Assembly (NCBI RefSeq): GCF_900312745.1
Contig: NZ_OMPD01000014.1
Location: 2,170,001-2,234,000 of the forward strand
Length of the DNA: 64,000 nucleotides
DNA from: Aquimarina sp. AU58
Lineage (GTDB): Bacteria > Bacteroidota > Bacteroidia > Flavobacteriales > Flavobacteriaceae
Direction of reading: 5' to 3'
Shown here: positions 20,401 to 29,326 of the stretch, piece by piece
Numbering within the stretch: the first letter of the stretch is position 1
How the letters are laid out: every line of letters starts with the position of its first letter
Translations under genes and position numbers: made by a program
Notes under the pieces: model-generated
The model's input: the letters and a program-made list of their open reading frames with translations, nothing else
What the model was told of the DNA's origin: nothing
The model's database searches: none

Positions 20401-23063
20401 TCACCTGTAACGGTAGCTCAATTTCTATTACAGTAAAATCTAAAAATAGAAAGAATCATACAAAATATGGAGGAGATACATTTACAGAAGAATCTAAGGA
20501 AGATCCAGACTATAGACTGTCACCCAGACAAGCTTGTCATGATTATTATGTCACACAAAGATGGGGTAAATATTCTGCAGGTTGCGAAGGTAAAATAGAA
20601 AAAGAATATGAAGATGCAATTGCAGCCAGGCTTTTAGACTGCAATGGAGATATTGGTAGTACAGGTTTAGGAAAAGCTATCAAAACATTAAAATATGCAC
20701 AGAAAGGAATAGAAAAATTAGCAAACAGAGGGATCAACGTTTCATTTCCTGATAGAAGTGAAACTTGTAAAAAATTAAATCCTGGTTTATCTTATCTTAA
20801 AATACCTATTAATAAAGCAAAACGTGGAGGAGGAGTTCGGGTTAAAAAGGTTTTGATGTATGATAAAGGTATAGAATCTGGAGATGAAGCTACCTATGGT
20901 CAAATTTATAAATATGAACTAGAAGATGGAAGATCAAGTGGTGTTGCTACCAATGAACCACAAGAAATGAGAGAAGAAAATCCTCTGGTAGGGTTTCTTC
21001 CTAAAAAGAACCAATCCTGGATTAATAGATTAATAGTCGGTAAAGATAAAGAACAAACCGAAGGACCAATAGGAGAATCATTGCTCCCAGCTGCTTCTGT
21101 TAGCCACTCAAGAGTGGTTGTAGAAAGTATCCATACTGGTAAGACAGGTACTGGGCATACTGTTCATGAATTTTATACATGTAAAGATTATCCATATGAT
21201 AAGTTATATGATTATAAAATATATGAAGGAAATGAAAGAAAATTTGACTTTGCTAATGAATATCCAGAACGTGGCGTCTCTTATTCTGTACTTCAGGATA
21301 ATATGCATCATGATAAATTTAACCTTCCTACCCCTTCTTTTTCTTATGGTTATGATAAAGCCTGGGCTTCTCAAGGATTTAGATTTATACAAAATGGGAT
21401 GCATGGTGTTCCTAAATCTGTAAGAACGTATGGAGGTAATTATAAAACTGGTAATACAAGTTATATCTCTTCGGGGCAGGATTTTTATTACTATGAGCCA
21501 GGGGAGAAAGTAAAACTGTTAACAGGGTTTGATGGACAAGATTCAGGTACTTATGTGTGGGACGTACCGGGCAAAGAAATGGATGTTACCCAAGAAGGGT
21601 ATAGTATAGAAAACCAAGACTTAGACTTTGAATTTGAAATTGATGTAAGTGTTGGGCTAACGCTACCGCCACCTATATTTGTGTCATTTGCTCTGGTATT
21701 TAGATACAAAGAACAATTGCTTTCCAAATATGCTACATCAAAGGTTATAAAATATCCAGCGATTCAAAAAAGGATAGTTTCATATACAGATAATATCGCA
21801 TCTACCACAGAAAACCTTGCATTTGATTATGCTACAGGACGCTCTGTTTTAACAAAAACATATGATGCATATCATGGTATTGATTTAACTGGTGCAAACC
21901 AAAAGCACGATGGATCTATTTATAACCTAAATATTCCTGCACATTGGAATTACGATAAAATGGGGCAGAAGTCCAATATATCAAGTAATACCAATCAATT
22001 ACTAGCTAGCTCAGGACAGTTCGTAACGTATGGAGCAGATGCTAACCCAATTAATGACAATGGTACTTGGAGTATTAAGTCGAATAAAATTATATCTGCG
22101 GGAGCAAGTACTTATAATGTATTGGCCGGAGTTTCTGAGTGGACAAATAATCAAAGTGTAAATACTGAATATGGATCCTTAGGAAATCCATCAGTATATA
22201 GAATGCATGAAAATTATGCATTTAAAGGAAACGTAAAGAAATCTTCAGATCGTAATACAAATTCTGGAAAAATCTATGAAGGTGGTATTGTAGAAAACTT
22301 TACCCCGTTTAATTATAATGCAAATTCACAAGACGAAAAATGGGTAAAACTCACAGAAATTACCAAGTATTCTCCTAATGGAGCAGCATTAGAAGAACAA
22401 GATGTTCTAGGAATTTATAGTGCTTCTAAGTACGGATATAACTTTACGCTTCCTACTATGATTGCTAAAAACTCAACCTATGAGGAAATGTATTTTGAGC
22501 ATTTTGAAGATAAAGTAGGTGTCGAAACAGGTTTGGTAACAGATATAGCACATTCAGGAATATATTCAAAACAAATTGTATCTGGCGAGAGTTTACTAAA
22601 AAATGTTACCGCCGGAAACTTATTATCAACTACTGGGGGTTGGTTAAAATTTTGGACAAAATCTGATGAAAAACTGATTAATCCACAGATTCAAATCAAT
22701 GGTAATACATTGACTCCAGAGTTTATGGCAAAAACAGGAGAGTGGTCCTTATACAGAACTTACATAACGCCACAATCTTTTGTTTCTGGCCAGGTAGTTT
22801 CAGTAAGTCTAAGTTTTGAAAACTCACAAGTATATATAGATGATATCAAATTTAATCCTAAAGAAGCGCAAACAACATGCTATGTATATGATGTAAAATC
22901 ACTTCGATTATTAACCTTATTTGACGATCAACATTTTGGATTGTACTATCAGTATAATGGAGAAGGACAATTGATTCGTAAACTAATCGAGACAGAAAAA
23001 GGATTAAAGATAATAACAGAAACACAATATAATTTACCAAAAGAAAGCCGTGAAAGAATTTAA
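17460..23063 (+). CDS. giant RHS/SpvB-like exported protein (first shell component)
   Basis: A 1867-aa protein with an N-terminal signal-like segment. The start of the mature part (FSSFEPVATTNLVDPLSG then YNLPVIQIPGPDGG and SWVGHGWTLNPGAI, residues about 42-120) matches the N-terminal region found in many Bacteroidetes RHS/SpvB-type proteins. The middle contains a cysteine-containing insertion around residues 920-1110. The C-terminus ends with YD-repeat-like sequence (FGLYYQYNGEGQLIRKLIETEKG near 1820-1845). It carries no toxin tip. I infer that it is one part of an RHS cocoon split over three polypeptides, comparable to TcB of ABC toxins. It overlaps the next gene by 14 bp. Confidence 0.7.
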   Translation: MISIRKKNIKIITYFLLCDMLIGIFVPSVGSLYALTSGPGSPEFSSFEPVATTNLVDPLSGNFTYNLPVIQIPGPDGGGYAMSLSYHSGTSSEEESSWVGHGWTLNPGAINTSVRGYPDEYNNAPVDVYNKTRPNWTMSGVVKGNIEIFSAGLKIGVSDYVRYNNYQGVSRTTSIGLSKSFASLSLNRSATGVTYSAAINPYALLGNGVPDLSYEKSKTIKKADKNDPTKTKSYKSGFKASIKGGGSFDVGSAFGLQTFTDVGQSVSLTKLKGMNVNLSYGGQVNISTAPVGFEGGYIGSFSINHSIAHRILNASGYMKGSNARSDYFTEKAQPFDRRDFFIGVPFSTPDNHFLSGEGLSGGFRAFADGPRTFSNDENVKNRMKTYGVGIEGMIGANVGVGVNLSFGRSKSEMNYFPGTGSHSNLKYRFYGDMGGKVNFANNDIANVELGANPNFSGVKGVSDAVKDGGKAFLDSAIDSKINTSSHIEKLSTGGYEIFNEGGTKYEYSQPVMVRNTSNLSFGIDENDNIEKNHLAYTTTYLSGNYKVDVCEQDRVTGEVRALPHENISLLKVITTPDYIDLGTAGVDDSDFGGWTSFEYHKKYGEASEKGKWYRWRTPYNGLFYNKNSISDVKDDAGFVTTGEKEVFFLKKVETKTHVAYFVTNTSNAARFGVTGSGASYLRGSQTSRLDGLAAQDLTTNEDPSSKSAKAKGTDELEYLEKIVLFSKARPDVPLQVTNFQYDYSLVQNLPNNKNGNYPNNKISVNSGKLTLKKVWSEFEGVVDSRISSYKFGYQYTSNHQMDVQYSLSAQNPDYGPHLLDAWGYNQFNVRGNANSAENRHLNLITWPYQGDIPQKQFDPAAWQLKQIVLPSGGEILVEYESKDYSYVQDRDAMAMVRLSSASNTYDDPTYTLDLSDIGGYSDGLCEKINEYFLEGKPDGGGEIDVRKRIYFKLLYALEDNNPDLLGCQSEYITGYAKISKVTCNGSSISITVKSKNRKNHTKYGGDTFTEESKEDPDYRLSPRQACHDYYVTQRWGKYSAGCEGKIEKEYEDAIAARLLDCNGDIGSTGLGKAIKTLKYAQKGIEKLANRGINVSFPDRSETCKKLNPGLSYLKIPINKAKRGGGVRVKKVLMYDKGIESGDEATYGQIYKYELEDGRSSGVATNEPQEMREENPLVGFLPKKNQSWINRLIVGKDKEQTEGPIGESLLPAASVSHSRVVVESIHTGKTGTGHTVHEFYTCKDYPYDKLYDYKIYEGNERKFDFANEYPERGVSYSVLQDNMHHDKFNLPTPSFSYGYDKAWASQGFRFIQNGMHGVPKSVRTYGGNYKTGNTSYISSGQDFYYYEPGEKVKLLTGFDGQDSGTYVWDVPGKEMDVTQEGYSIENQDLDFEFEIDVSVGLTLPPPIFVSFALVFRYKEQLLSKYATSKVIKYPAIQKRIVSYTDNIASTTENLAFDYATGRSVLTKTYDAYHGIDLTGANQKHDGSIYNLNIPAHWNYDKMGQKSNISSNTNQLLASSGQFVTYGADANPINDNGTWSIKSNKIISAGASTYNVLAGVSEWTNNQSVNTEYGSLGNPSVYRMHENYAFKGNVKKSSDRNTNSGKIYEGGIVENFTPFNYNANSQDEKWVKLTEITKYSPNGAALEEQDVLGIYSASKYGYNFTLPTMIAKNSTYEEMYFEHFEDKVGVETGLVTDIAHSGIYSKQIVSGESLLKNVTAGNLLSTTGGWLKFWTKSDEKLINPQIQINGNTLTPEFMAKTGEWSLYRTYITPQSFVSGQVVSVSLSFENSQVYIDDIKFNPKEAQTTCYVYDVKSLRLLTLFDDQHFGLYYQYNGEGQLIRKLIETEKGLKIITETQYNLPKESRERI

Positions 23064-23778
23064 AGTAATAGCCCTGATTGCATATTGTTGTTTTTATTTT
23101 AGTGGATATGCTCAAAATGAAACCTCAAGTAAATGCAGAGATAGAATTTTAGAATATCTGGATGGTATGCAGGAAGTAATATCTCCAAAGAAAGGACAGG
23201 TGTATTATATGAAATATAGTACCAATACAACTTTTTTTAAAAAGTATAACCTTCCTGTTTCTTCTACCAAAAGTGAAATGCTTATCGCAGAGTATAAAAT
23301 CTTTATGGATGATGAAAACATGAAAATATATGGAGATGATAAGGAAATGTTTGTGGTCTTGCCTAAAATTGGAAAGATATACTGGAATGATTCTGATCCA
23401 AGGTTATTTACAGATAATAATGCACAACAAAAATTTTTAGAAATAGAGAGAGCACTTTTAAAATCAATAAGTACGATTGATTGTGCAACTAATGGTAATA
23501 AACAGCATATTACTATAATACCCAATAGAGATTTTGAAAAAAAATCAGGATTAGTACGACAGGTTTTAGAATATGATGTGAATCAAAAACGAGTTACAAA
23601 AGTCGAAAATCGATTTAATGAAAAAAGTAAGATCAAAAAGCAGATCGTACACTATGAGATTATTGACTACAAGAGCTCTAAAAAAATCAAAAAACCTTTG
23701 GAGTACATTTTTAATGGAACAGAATTAAAAGGAGCTTACAAGAATTTTGAAATTATAGATAACAGAAAAAATAAATGA
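23050..23778 (+). CDS. hypothetical exported protein between the RHS components
   Basis: A 242-aa protein with a signal peptide (start MKEFKVIALIAYCCFYFSGYAQNE). I do not recognise the rest; it has alternating charged and hydrophobic segments that suggest a beta-rich outer-membrane-lipoprotein-carrier-like or immunity-like fold, without a diagnostic motif. It overlaps the upstream giant gene by 14 bp and is separated from the next giant gene by an 88-bp gap containing a hairpin. Small exported proteins accompany both of the first two giant genes, so they may be assembly partners. Confidence 0.55.
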   Translation: MKEFKVIALIAYCCFYFSGYAQNETSSKCRDRILEYLDGMQEVISPKKGQVYYMKYSTNTTFFKKYNLPVSSTKSEMLIAEYKIFMDDENMKIYGDDKEMFVVLPKIGKIYWNDSDPRLFTDNNAQQKFLEIERALLKSISTIDCATNGNKQHITIIPNRDFEKKSGLVRQVLEYDVNQKRVTKVENRFNEKSKIKKQIVHYEIIDYKSSKKIKKPLEYIFNGTELKGAYKNFEIIDNRKNK

Positions 23779-23789
23779 TGTTTTGTACA

Positions 23790-23824
23790 CTAAAAAATCA
23801 CCGAAATGAAATGTTATTTTTTAG
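23790..23824 (+). terminator. hairpin between RHS-island genes
   Basis: CTAAAAAAT (23790-23798) and ATTTTTTAG (23816-23824) form a perfect 9-bp stem. It may be a weak terminator or mRNA stabilising stem between 23778 and 23867. It lacks a classic GC-rich stem. Confidence 0.4.
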
Positions 23825-23866
23825 TATATCAATCCTATCGGACAACTTTAAAAATAAAATTTACAG

Positions 23867-26800
23867 ATGAAAATTAATTGGTCACTCACAAGAATCATCT
23901 TTTTACTTTTTCTAGCTAGCGGTACATTGTTTTCGCAAGATAAAGGGGTATACTTAGATAATGTTATGTTAAGTATTCCTGGTGCAGGAGAATCAACTTC
24001 GGGTAATTTAAGTTTTATTACTCCGTGTTCTACTTTTAATGTTAATGAAGGAAAAGTATGGGTCAAAATTGACCTGGGAGAAAATTACGAATTTGGATAT
24101 GATAATTTCGGAGTTCCGTTTGAAATAGGAATGGATCTCGAAATAAAAGTCCTCACAGACAACCCGAGTATTGATCCGGCAATATCATTTAAAGTTGAAT
24201 TGAATAATAACAAACCAGAAAGTGTCATTTTTCTCGACCTTAACCAATATATAGATACTGCTAATAATAGTACAGGACTTTCTTATCTCGGAAATAAAAT
24301 TAATGGAGTTAGAGCTACCATTAGTAACCTTACAAATACTGCAGTTACAATTAATACAGGAACAGCGTTAAATGTTGGACTAAACTATGAAATGAATTAT
24401 GGTATTGATGTAAGTGCAAACACGGTAAGTAATTTAACAAAAACAGCCGTAGCCAATAGCAAAGCAATAGTGTTTAATTGGGCAGATAGTTGTAATGCTC
24501 CGGGGTACGAATTTCAGATTATTAGATTGTATAATACAGATCCGGCAACATCATCTGATCAAAGAACAATAACTACAACTATTGATTGGGATAAGGCATT
24601 ATCATTACATGTCGATGGAGCAACAACTTCTATCGATCTCACGATGGGAGAAGGACAAGGATATTATGCATGGCGAGTTAGACCAATAGGAACGTATTAC
24701 GAAAATGGAATTGGTAATAATAAAAACTGGGGGAGTTGGAATGCTCTAGATTATACAGAATGTACTTCGTGTGTATTTACACCTTCAACAAGCTCTAATC
24801 AGGTATTCTTTTTTACAGATGTCGACGATCAAAAAAATTACCAATACAGTAGAGTTTTTACCGAAAATAATAAAGTAAGTGAGCAAGTGACCTATGCTAC
24901 TTCTTTAAATCAAGTAAAACAAACACAACGATATATACCCTCAAAAGATTATAAGGTAATTACACAGACCATTCTGGATAATTCAGGAAGGCCTACCATA
25001 AATACATTACCGGTACCAATTGTTGGAGAAAAGATAAGTAATTATAAAGAAGGTTTTGTGCAGACGAATAAAAGTCTATACAAAGCTAAGGATTTTGATG
25101 AAGAAGATAATTATAGTGCTCCGGCAATGATAGATGCTACCGGTGCTTTTGAATACTATTCTGGTGCCAATGCAGATAAAAGAATACCAGATGCAGAAGG
25201 ATATCCCTTTACCAGAGTTATTTTTAGTAACGATGGTACTGATCGTGTTGTTGAACAATCAGGTGTTGGAAAAACACACATGATAGGTAATATAGCAGAT
25301 GGAAAAACAAGAACTACAAGAACTTTATATTCTACACCTACAGAGGATGAATTGGTAAAGTTATTTGGGGATGAAGCACCTAATCATCAGGATGTTGCAA
25401 AAATTATAACCGTCGACCCTAATAGCACAAGATCGGTTTCTTATATTACTAAAGAAGGAAATACAATCGCTACAGGGCTTACTTTTAGCGAAGATGATAC
25501 TGTGTTAGATAGTGTAAAAGATACAAATCCGGATAACACAGTTAAAGGGGTAACCGATAGAATTACTAATAATATTAAAACATCAACAGGTTTTTTAGCA
25601 TCTAAACGTGTTACCATTTTAGAAGACGGAACAGATGTAAATATAAGTTATACCATTACAAGACCTGTATTAGATGGGTTATGCCATAATTTAGAATTAG
25701 ATTTGGACTACAGTCTAAAAATTGAAGTTTTTGATGTAGGTACAGGAAATGTAGTACATAATTTTGAACAACCAACCTTAAAAGATTTAACAGATACAAC
25801 AAATGACGGTATAGATAATGTTACTGTAGATTTCGGAAATGTAATTTTAAATACAGGTACATATTATATTCAAAAAACATTAGTGCCTAGCGATACTATA
25901 AAGCTTGATTTAGTTAATGCAGAGGATAGTATTAATAAACTCATAAAACCATTTTTTGATTGGATTATTGATTTTTCGAATGAAATAGATTGTGAAGAAG
26001 AAATGGAATATTTATATAATGATATTTTTCATTTCGGTAAACTAGTGTATAATAAGCAACTCGCAGCAAATATCGTTACCGATGCTACTACAGGAAGAAG
26101 AATCGCTACTGTTAATTTTGATTGCGTAGGATGCTCTGATGAAAAAGTAAGTTTTACAAGTAAAGATCCTAATGACCCTGAAGCAGATGACGAATTTTTA
26201 GACTATTATATTGGTAAAGAAGATCAATATAAAATCACAGTATATTATTTTGACCCTAGTGGTGATTTAAAGGCATTTGATTATACTACTGATACTTCGA
26301 TTGCAGGGAGAAGACCTGTAAAAGTTGGATTTGAAACACCATGTTGTCAGTTTCAGGTACCTATATTATTTACACCACCTTTTCGTACTCCGATTCCAAC
26401 AGCTTTAGAAGCATATCGAAATAATAAACAGTTAGATGATCAGGTGGTAGAATCTATCTCCTACTTTGGGACAGGAGCAACTCCATTAACCACTCCAAAC
26501 CCAGATAACCATATAAATCCAAACCCAAATTTCTTATTAGATACAGAAAACAACTTCACTTATGAAAAACTAAGCGATGGTTCGGTAACACTTAAGAATA
26601 CTGATGCTTATCCTATTGATTTTGAAGGGTACGCTATCTCTATGCTTTACGAATGTAAAAGTGCAGTTAATACTGGATATACAAGAGAAAAAGCAGCAGA
26701 AGAAATTTATGCGCAATTAGTAGGATGGCAAAGACCTGGGGTATTTAATCAAATGGTCTATCATATGGCTACAGATCAATATGGTGATCAGGATTGCCCT

Positions 26801-28885
26801 AAAGAAGAAGAAGATATCCCTAATCATCCGGTTCCAAATGGAAACTATGAATCTTGTGATTACCCAAAACCTAAAGTGATATTGCCAGGATCGCAGTATT
26901 CTGCACAAGAACTGGCAGAATGCTGGGAACCTATCGTAATAGAACTGGTAAATAAATTATGTGTTGGTGATTATGATTTGGACTCAAATGAAGAAAATAA
27001 TGTAGCAGAAAGTTATGACACAAGAGGTGGCGATAGTAAAAGGCATTTAAGAAAAAATATAAAAAACTTTATTGTACGATGGATCGCAAAGCGTAAACTA
27101 GTAAGAAGAATAAGAAGGCAAAATGTAAGTACCAATGGTGTTGCTCAGGATAAGGCAGAGGCAGAACTAGGTAGTGTAGTACATAAGTTTTTTGAATGTA
27201 CTGGTTACAAATTTGGAGATATCATAAACGAAGTACCTAAAGACAGAGCTCCCAAAGCTAATTTTGCAGTATTTCAACCCGATTTCGATACGTTGGTGAA
27301 TTCAAAAACCAATCTAAAATATACAAAATATGATCGAAAAAGACTAACGGGCCTTATAGGGGAATGGTTAGACCTTTTTGATGCGGAAACAAGAGAACAT
27401 TATTATAATATTAAAGATCCTGTGTATGCTTTTAAGTATTTTGAATATAAAGAAGGAACATTCCCTATTCTTGAAGCAGAAACCTGTTTTAGAGATCCTA
27501 ATATTTGTATAGAAGAGGTAGTTAATGAAACAACAGGAGAAATTGAAGAAAAAGAGTTCGGTTGTTGTGGTGAATATCCCGATGGAACGCCCATCCCCTG
27601 TAACTTTTGTGATGTAGGATATATACAGTGTGAACAAACATCAAAAGATTGGAATTGTGATCAACGTCTTACCTTTTATAACCTGGTGAAAGACTTTAAA
27701 GAAGAAGTGGTGCCCGATGTAGTACCTGTTAATTGCGAAAATTATTTTGAAGCAACAAGTTATGTGTTAAATCCAGATTTTGAGAAAGAAACAGGTTTCA
27801 TATTAACTTTTACCAGTGCAGATGTGTTACCGGGAACATTATCTGGATTAGAATTTTTATCAGCAGATTTATTTGCAGAAAACGGAGGGTATATCACTAA
27901 TAGTTTTGCAGATATGCCACCGATTCCTCAAGATAGATGGTTTATTGATCTGGCAGGTGAACCGCAAGCTACCGGAGTTAGTATGATTGAAAATGAAGTT
28001 TCATTATTGATGAAGGAATGTAATGAAAATTGTGATGACAAACGAGATTTTTTTAGGCAAAACTTAATACAACTGTTTGAAGATAGATGCTATGTAATCG
28101 GCAAATGTAAAATCGATCCCAATGACAATATAGTTCCCGAAGAAGATATTGAAGCACTAGTAGAACAAATTGTACAACAATGTAAAAAACAATGCGAGAT
28201 AGATACTTATGCTTGTATTGATGAAACATGCAGGCTTTTGGGAGCACCTACCAGAGTAGATAGATCAGATCCTAACGCTATTTCTAAATATACTATAGAT
28301 CTTAGTTTTCCAGAGTTAGGAGTGTCCGGACCTGTAGTCGCTGGGTTGTCTACCAGAGAAGAACAGAAATTAAAATATTTTGATCCGTTAACCGGGATAA
28401 CAACTCAAACAAACGAATCTCCTATAGAAGAAAACCTCCCTAGCGGATTGGTTAAGTACTCATATAACACATCGGCATATCCTTTTGTAACGATTTGGGA
28501 TATTAGACAATCGCTTACCTATGCGCAATCTACCAGATCGAAACAGGCATTAGAATGGACAGTAAAATTAGATATTCCTAGTAAATGTGATAACAAAGGA
28601 AATTATAATCCGGATTTGACATATGATACAAATAACCTACCTGTTGAACCCGTATATGTTTATAATAGAGAAAGCAAAAAATGGGAACTACAATCCTTTG
28701 GGATATGTACAGATCAGGCAGATTATATTACTCGTCAAAATCTAGATGGGCCTGGAGATACTTTTGTAGATAGAGATAAATATATCAAGACCACCAAAAA
28801 ACCATTTTCTCCTTCTGATCCCGATTTTGATCCGGTAGAGTCACCAAAAACTGGAATAAATGTAGTCATTGATCCTAATAACTAA
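23867..28885 (+). CDS. giant RHS-associated exported protein (second shell component)
   Basis: A 1672-aa protein with a signal peptide (hydrophobic core ending GTLFSQDKG). Residues about 320-480 (YQYSRVFTENNKV ... DAEGYPFTRVIFSNDGTDRV ... QSGVGKTHMIG) match the segment that normally precedes the YD repeats in single-chain Bacteroidetes RHS proteins. The rest is unfamiliar, acidic and rich in cysteines in its second half (for example KFFECTGYKFG, CFRDPNIC, GCCGEYPDG, CNFCDVGYIQC), which suggests disulphides in an exported protein. It has no toxin tip. It fits as the middle part of a split RHS shell between the SpvB-like protein and the tip-bearing RHS protein. Confidence 0.65.
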   Translation: MKINWSLTRIIFLLFLASGTLFSQDKGVYLDNVMLSIPGAGESTSGNLSFITPCSTFNVNEGKVWVKIDLGENYEFGYDNFGVPFEIGMDLEIKVLTDNPSIDPAISFKVELNNNKPESVIFLDLNQYIDTANNSTGLSYLGNKINGVRATISNLTNTAVTINTGTALNVGLNYEMNYGIDVSANTVSNLTKTAVANSKAIVFNWADSCNAPGYEFQIIRLYNTDPATSSDQRTITTTIDWDKALSLHVDGATTSIDLTMGEGQGYYAWRVRPIGTYYENGIGNNKNWGSWNALDYTECTSCVFTPSTSSNQVFFFTDVDDQKNYQYSRVFTENNKVSEQVTYATSLNQVKQTQRYIPSKDYKVITQTILDNSGRPTINTLPVPIVGEKISNYKEGFVQTNKSLYKAKDFDEEDNYSAPAMIDATGAFEYYSGANADKRIPDAEGYPFTRVIFSNDGTDRVVEQSGVGKTHMIGNIADGKTRTTRTLYSTPTEDELVKLFGDEAPNHQDVAKIITVDPNSTRSVSYITKEGNTIATGLTFSEDDTVLDSVKDTNPDNTVKGVTDRITNNIKTSTGFLASKRVTILEDGTDVNISYTITRPVLDGLCHNLELDLDYSLKIEVFDVGTGNVVHNFEQPTLKDLTDTTNDGIDNVTVDFGNVILNTGTYYIQKTLVPSDTIKLDLVNAEDSINKLIKPFFDWIIDFSNEIDCEEEMEYLYNDIFHFGKLVYNKQLAANIVTDATTGRRIATVNFDCVGCSDEKVSFTSKDPNDPEADDEFLDYYIGKEDQYKITVYYFDPSGDLKAFDYTTDTSIAGRRPVKVGFETPCCQFQVPILFTPPFRTPIPTALEAYRNNKQLDDQVVESISYFGTGATPLTTPNPDNHINPNPNFLLDTENNFTYEKLSDGSVTLKNTDAYPIDFEGYAISMLYECKSAVNTGYTREKAAEEIYAQLVGWQRPGVFNQMVYHMATDQYGDQDCPKEEEDIPNHPVPNGNYESCDYPKPKVILPGSQYSAQELAECWEPIVIELVNKLCVGDYDLDSNEENNVAESYDTRGGDSKRHLRKNIKNFIVRWIAKRKLVRRIRRQNVSTNGVAQDKAEAELGSVVHKFFECTGYKFGDIINEVPKDRAPKANFAVFQPDFDTLVNSKTNLKYTKYDRKRLTGLIGEWLDLFDAETREHYYNIKDPVYAFKYFEYKEGTFPILEAETCFRDPNICIEEVVNETTGEIEEKEFGCCGEYPDGTPIPCNFCDVGYIQCEQTSKDWNCDQRLTFYNLVKDFKEEVVPDVVPVNCENYFEATSYVLNPDFEKETGFILTFTSADVLPGTLSGLEFLSADLFAENGGYITNSFADMPPIPQDRWFIDLAGEPQATGVSMIENEVSLLMKECNENCDDKRDFFRQNLIQLFEDRCYVIGKCKIDPNDNIVPEEDIEALVEQIVQQCKKQCEIDTYACIDETCRLLGAPTRVDRSDPNAISKYTIDLSFPELGVSGPVVAGLSTREEQKLKYFDPLTGITTQTNESPIEENLPSGLVKYSYNTSAYPFVTIWDIRQSLTYAQSTRSKQALEWTVKLDIPSKCDNKGNYNPDLTYDTNNLPVEPVYVYNRESKKWELQSFGICTDQADYITRQNLDGPGDTFVDRDKYIKTTKKPFSPSDPDFDPVESPKTGINVVIDPNN

Positions 28886-28898
28886 ACCTATAGCAACG

Positions 28899-29306
28899 AT
28901 GAAAAATAGAATCAAACATAGTATGATCCTGATTTTTGGGATGTTTTGTACGACACTTTTTTATGCGCAACAAAATACATTTGACTTTGAGGTTTATGAA
29001 AAAGAAAAAAATGTATTTGAAATCTCACTTCAGTTTTATGAAGCTGTAAATGTAAAGTTCATTCAGATAGATTTAATTGAAGATGGACATGTGCTAGATA
29101 ACCAAGAAGCAATATTGAATAGAAAATCAGATAATAACTTCTATTTGTTTTATAATCAAGAAGAAACCTTAGTCTATTTAGATGATCTAAAAATGATCAT
29201 AGAAAAGAAATGGGGTAAAGCAAAACCGAAATCTATAGCTCTGGAAGTTCGACTTTTAAATAACGAATTTCAGCTAATCACCAAGAACCGTAAACAAATC
29301 AGATAA
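28899..29306 (+). CDS. hypothetical exported protein before the RHS toxin
   Basis: About 135 aa with a signal peptide (MKNRIKHSMILIFGMFCTTLFYAQQN). No domain recognised; it is a short, charged, probably beta-rich protein. I chose the ATG at 28899 because it sits directly before the basic signal-peptide residues. The in-frame upstream ATG at 28869 would overlap the end of the preceding gene and add ten non-signal residues. It ends 20 bp before the RHS toxin gene. Confidence 0.6.
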   Translation: MKNRIKHSMILIFGMFCTTLFYAQQNTFDFEVYEKEKNVFEISLQFYEAVNVKFIQIDLIEDGHVLDNQEAILNRKSDNNFYLFYNQEETLVYLDDLKMIIEKKWGKAKPKSIALEVRLLNNEFQLITKNRKQIR

Positions 29307-29326
29307 CCAACTCGAATACACACAAA

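Noticed and set aside
28869..28898. ATG at 28869 as start of the small exported protein
   Set aside because: It overlaps the preceding gene and places ten residues before the signal peptide. ATG 28899 fits better.
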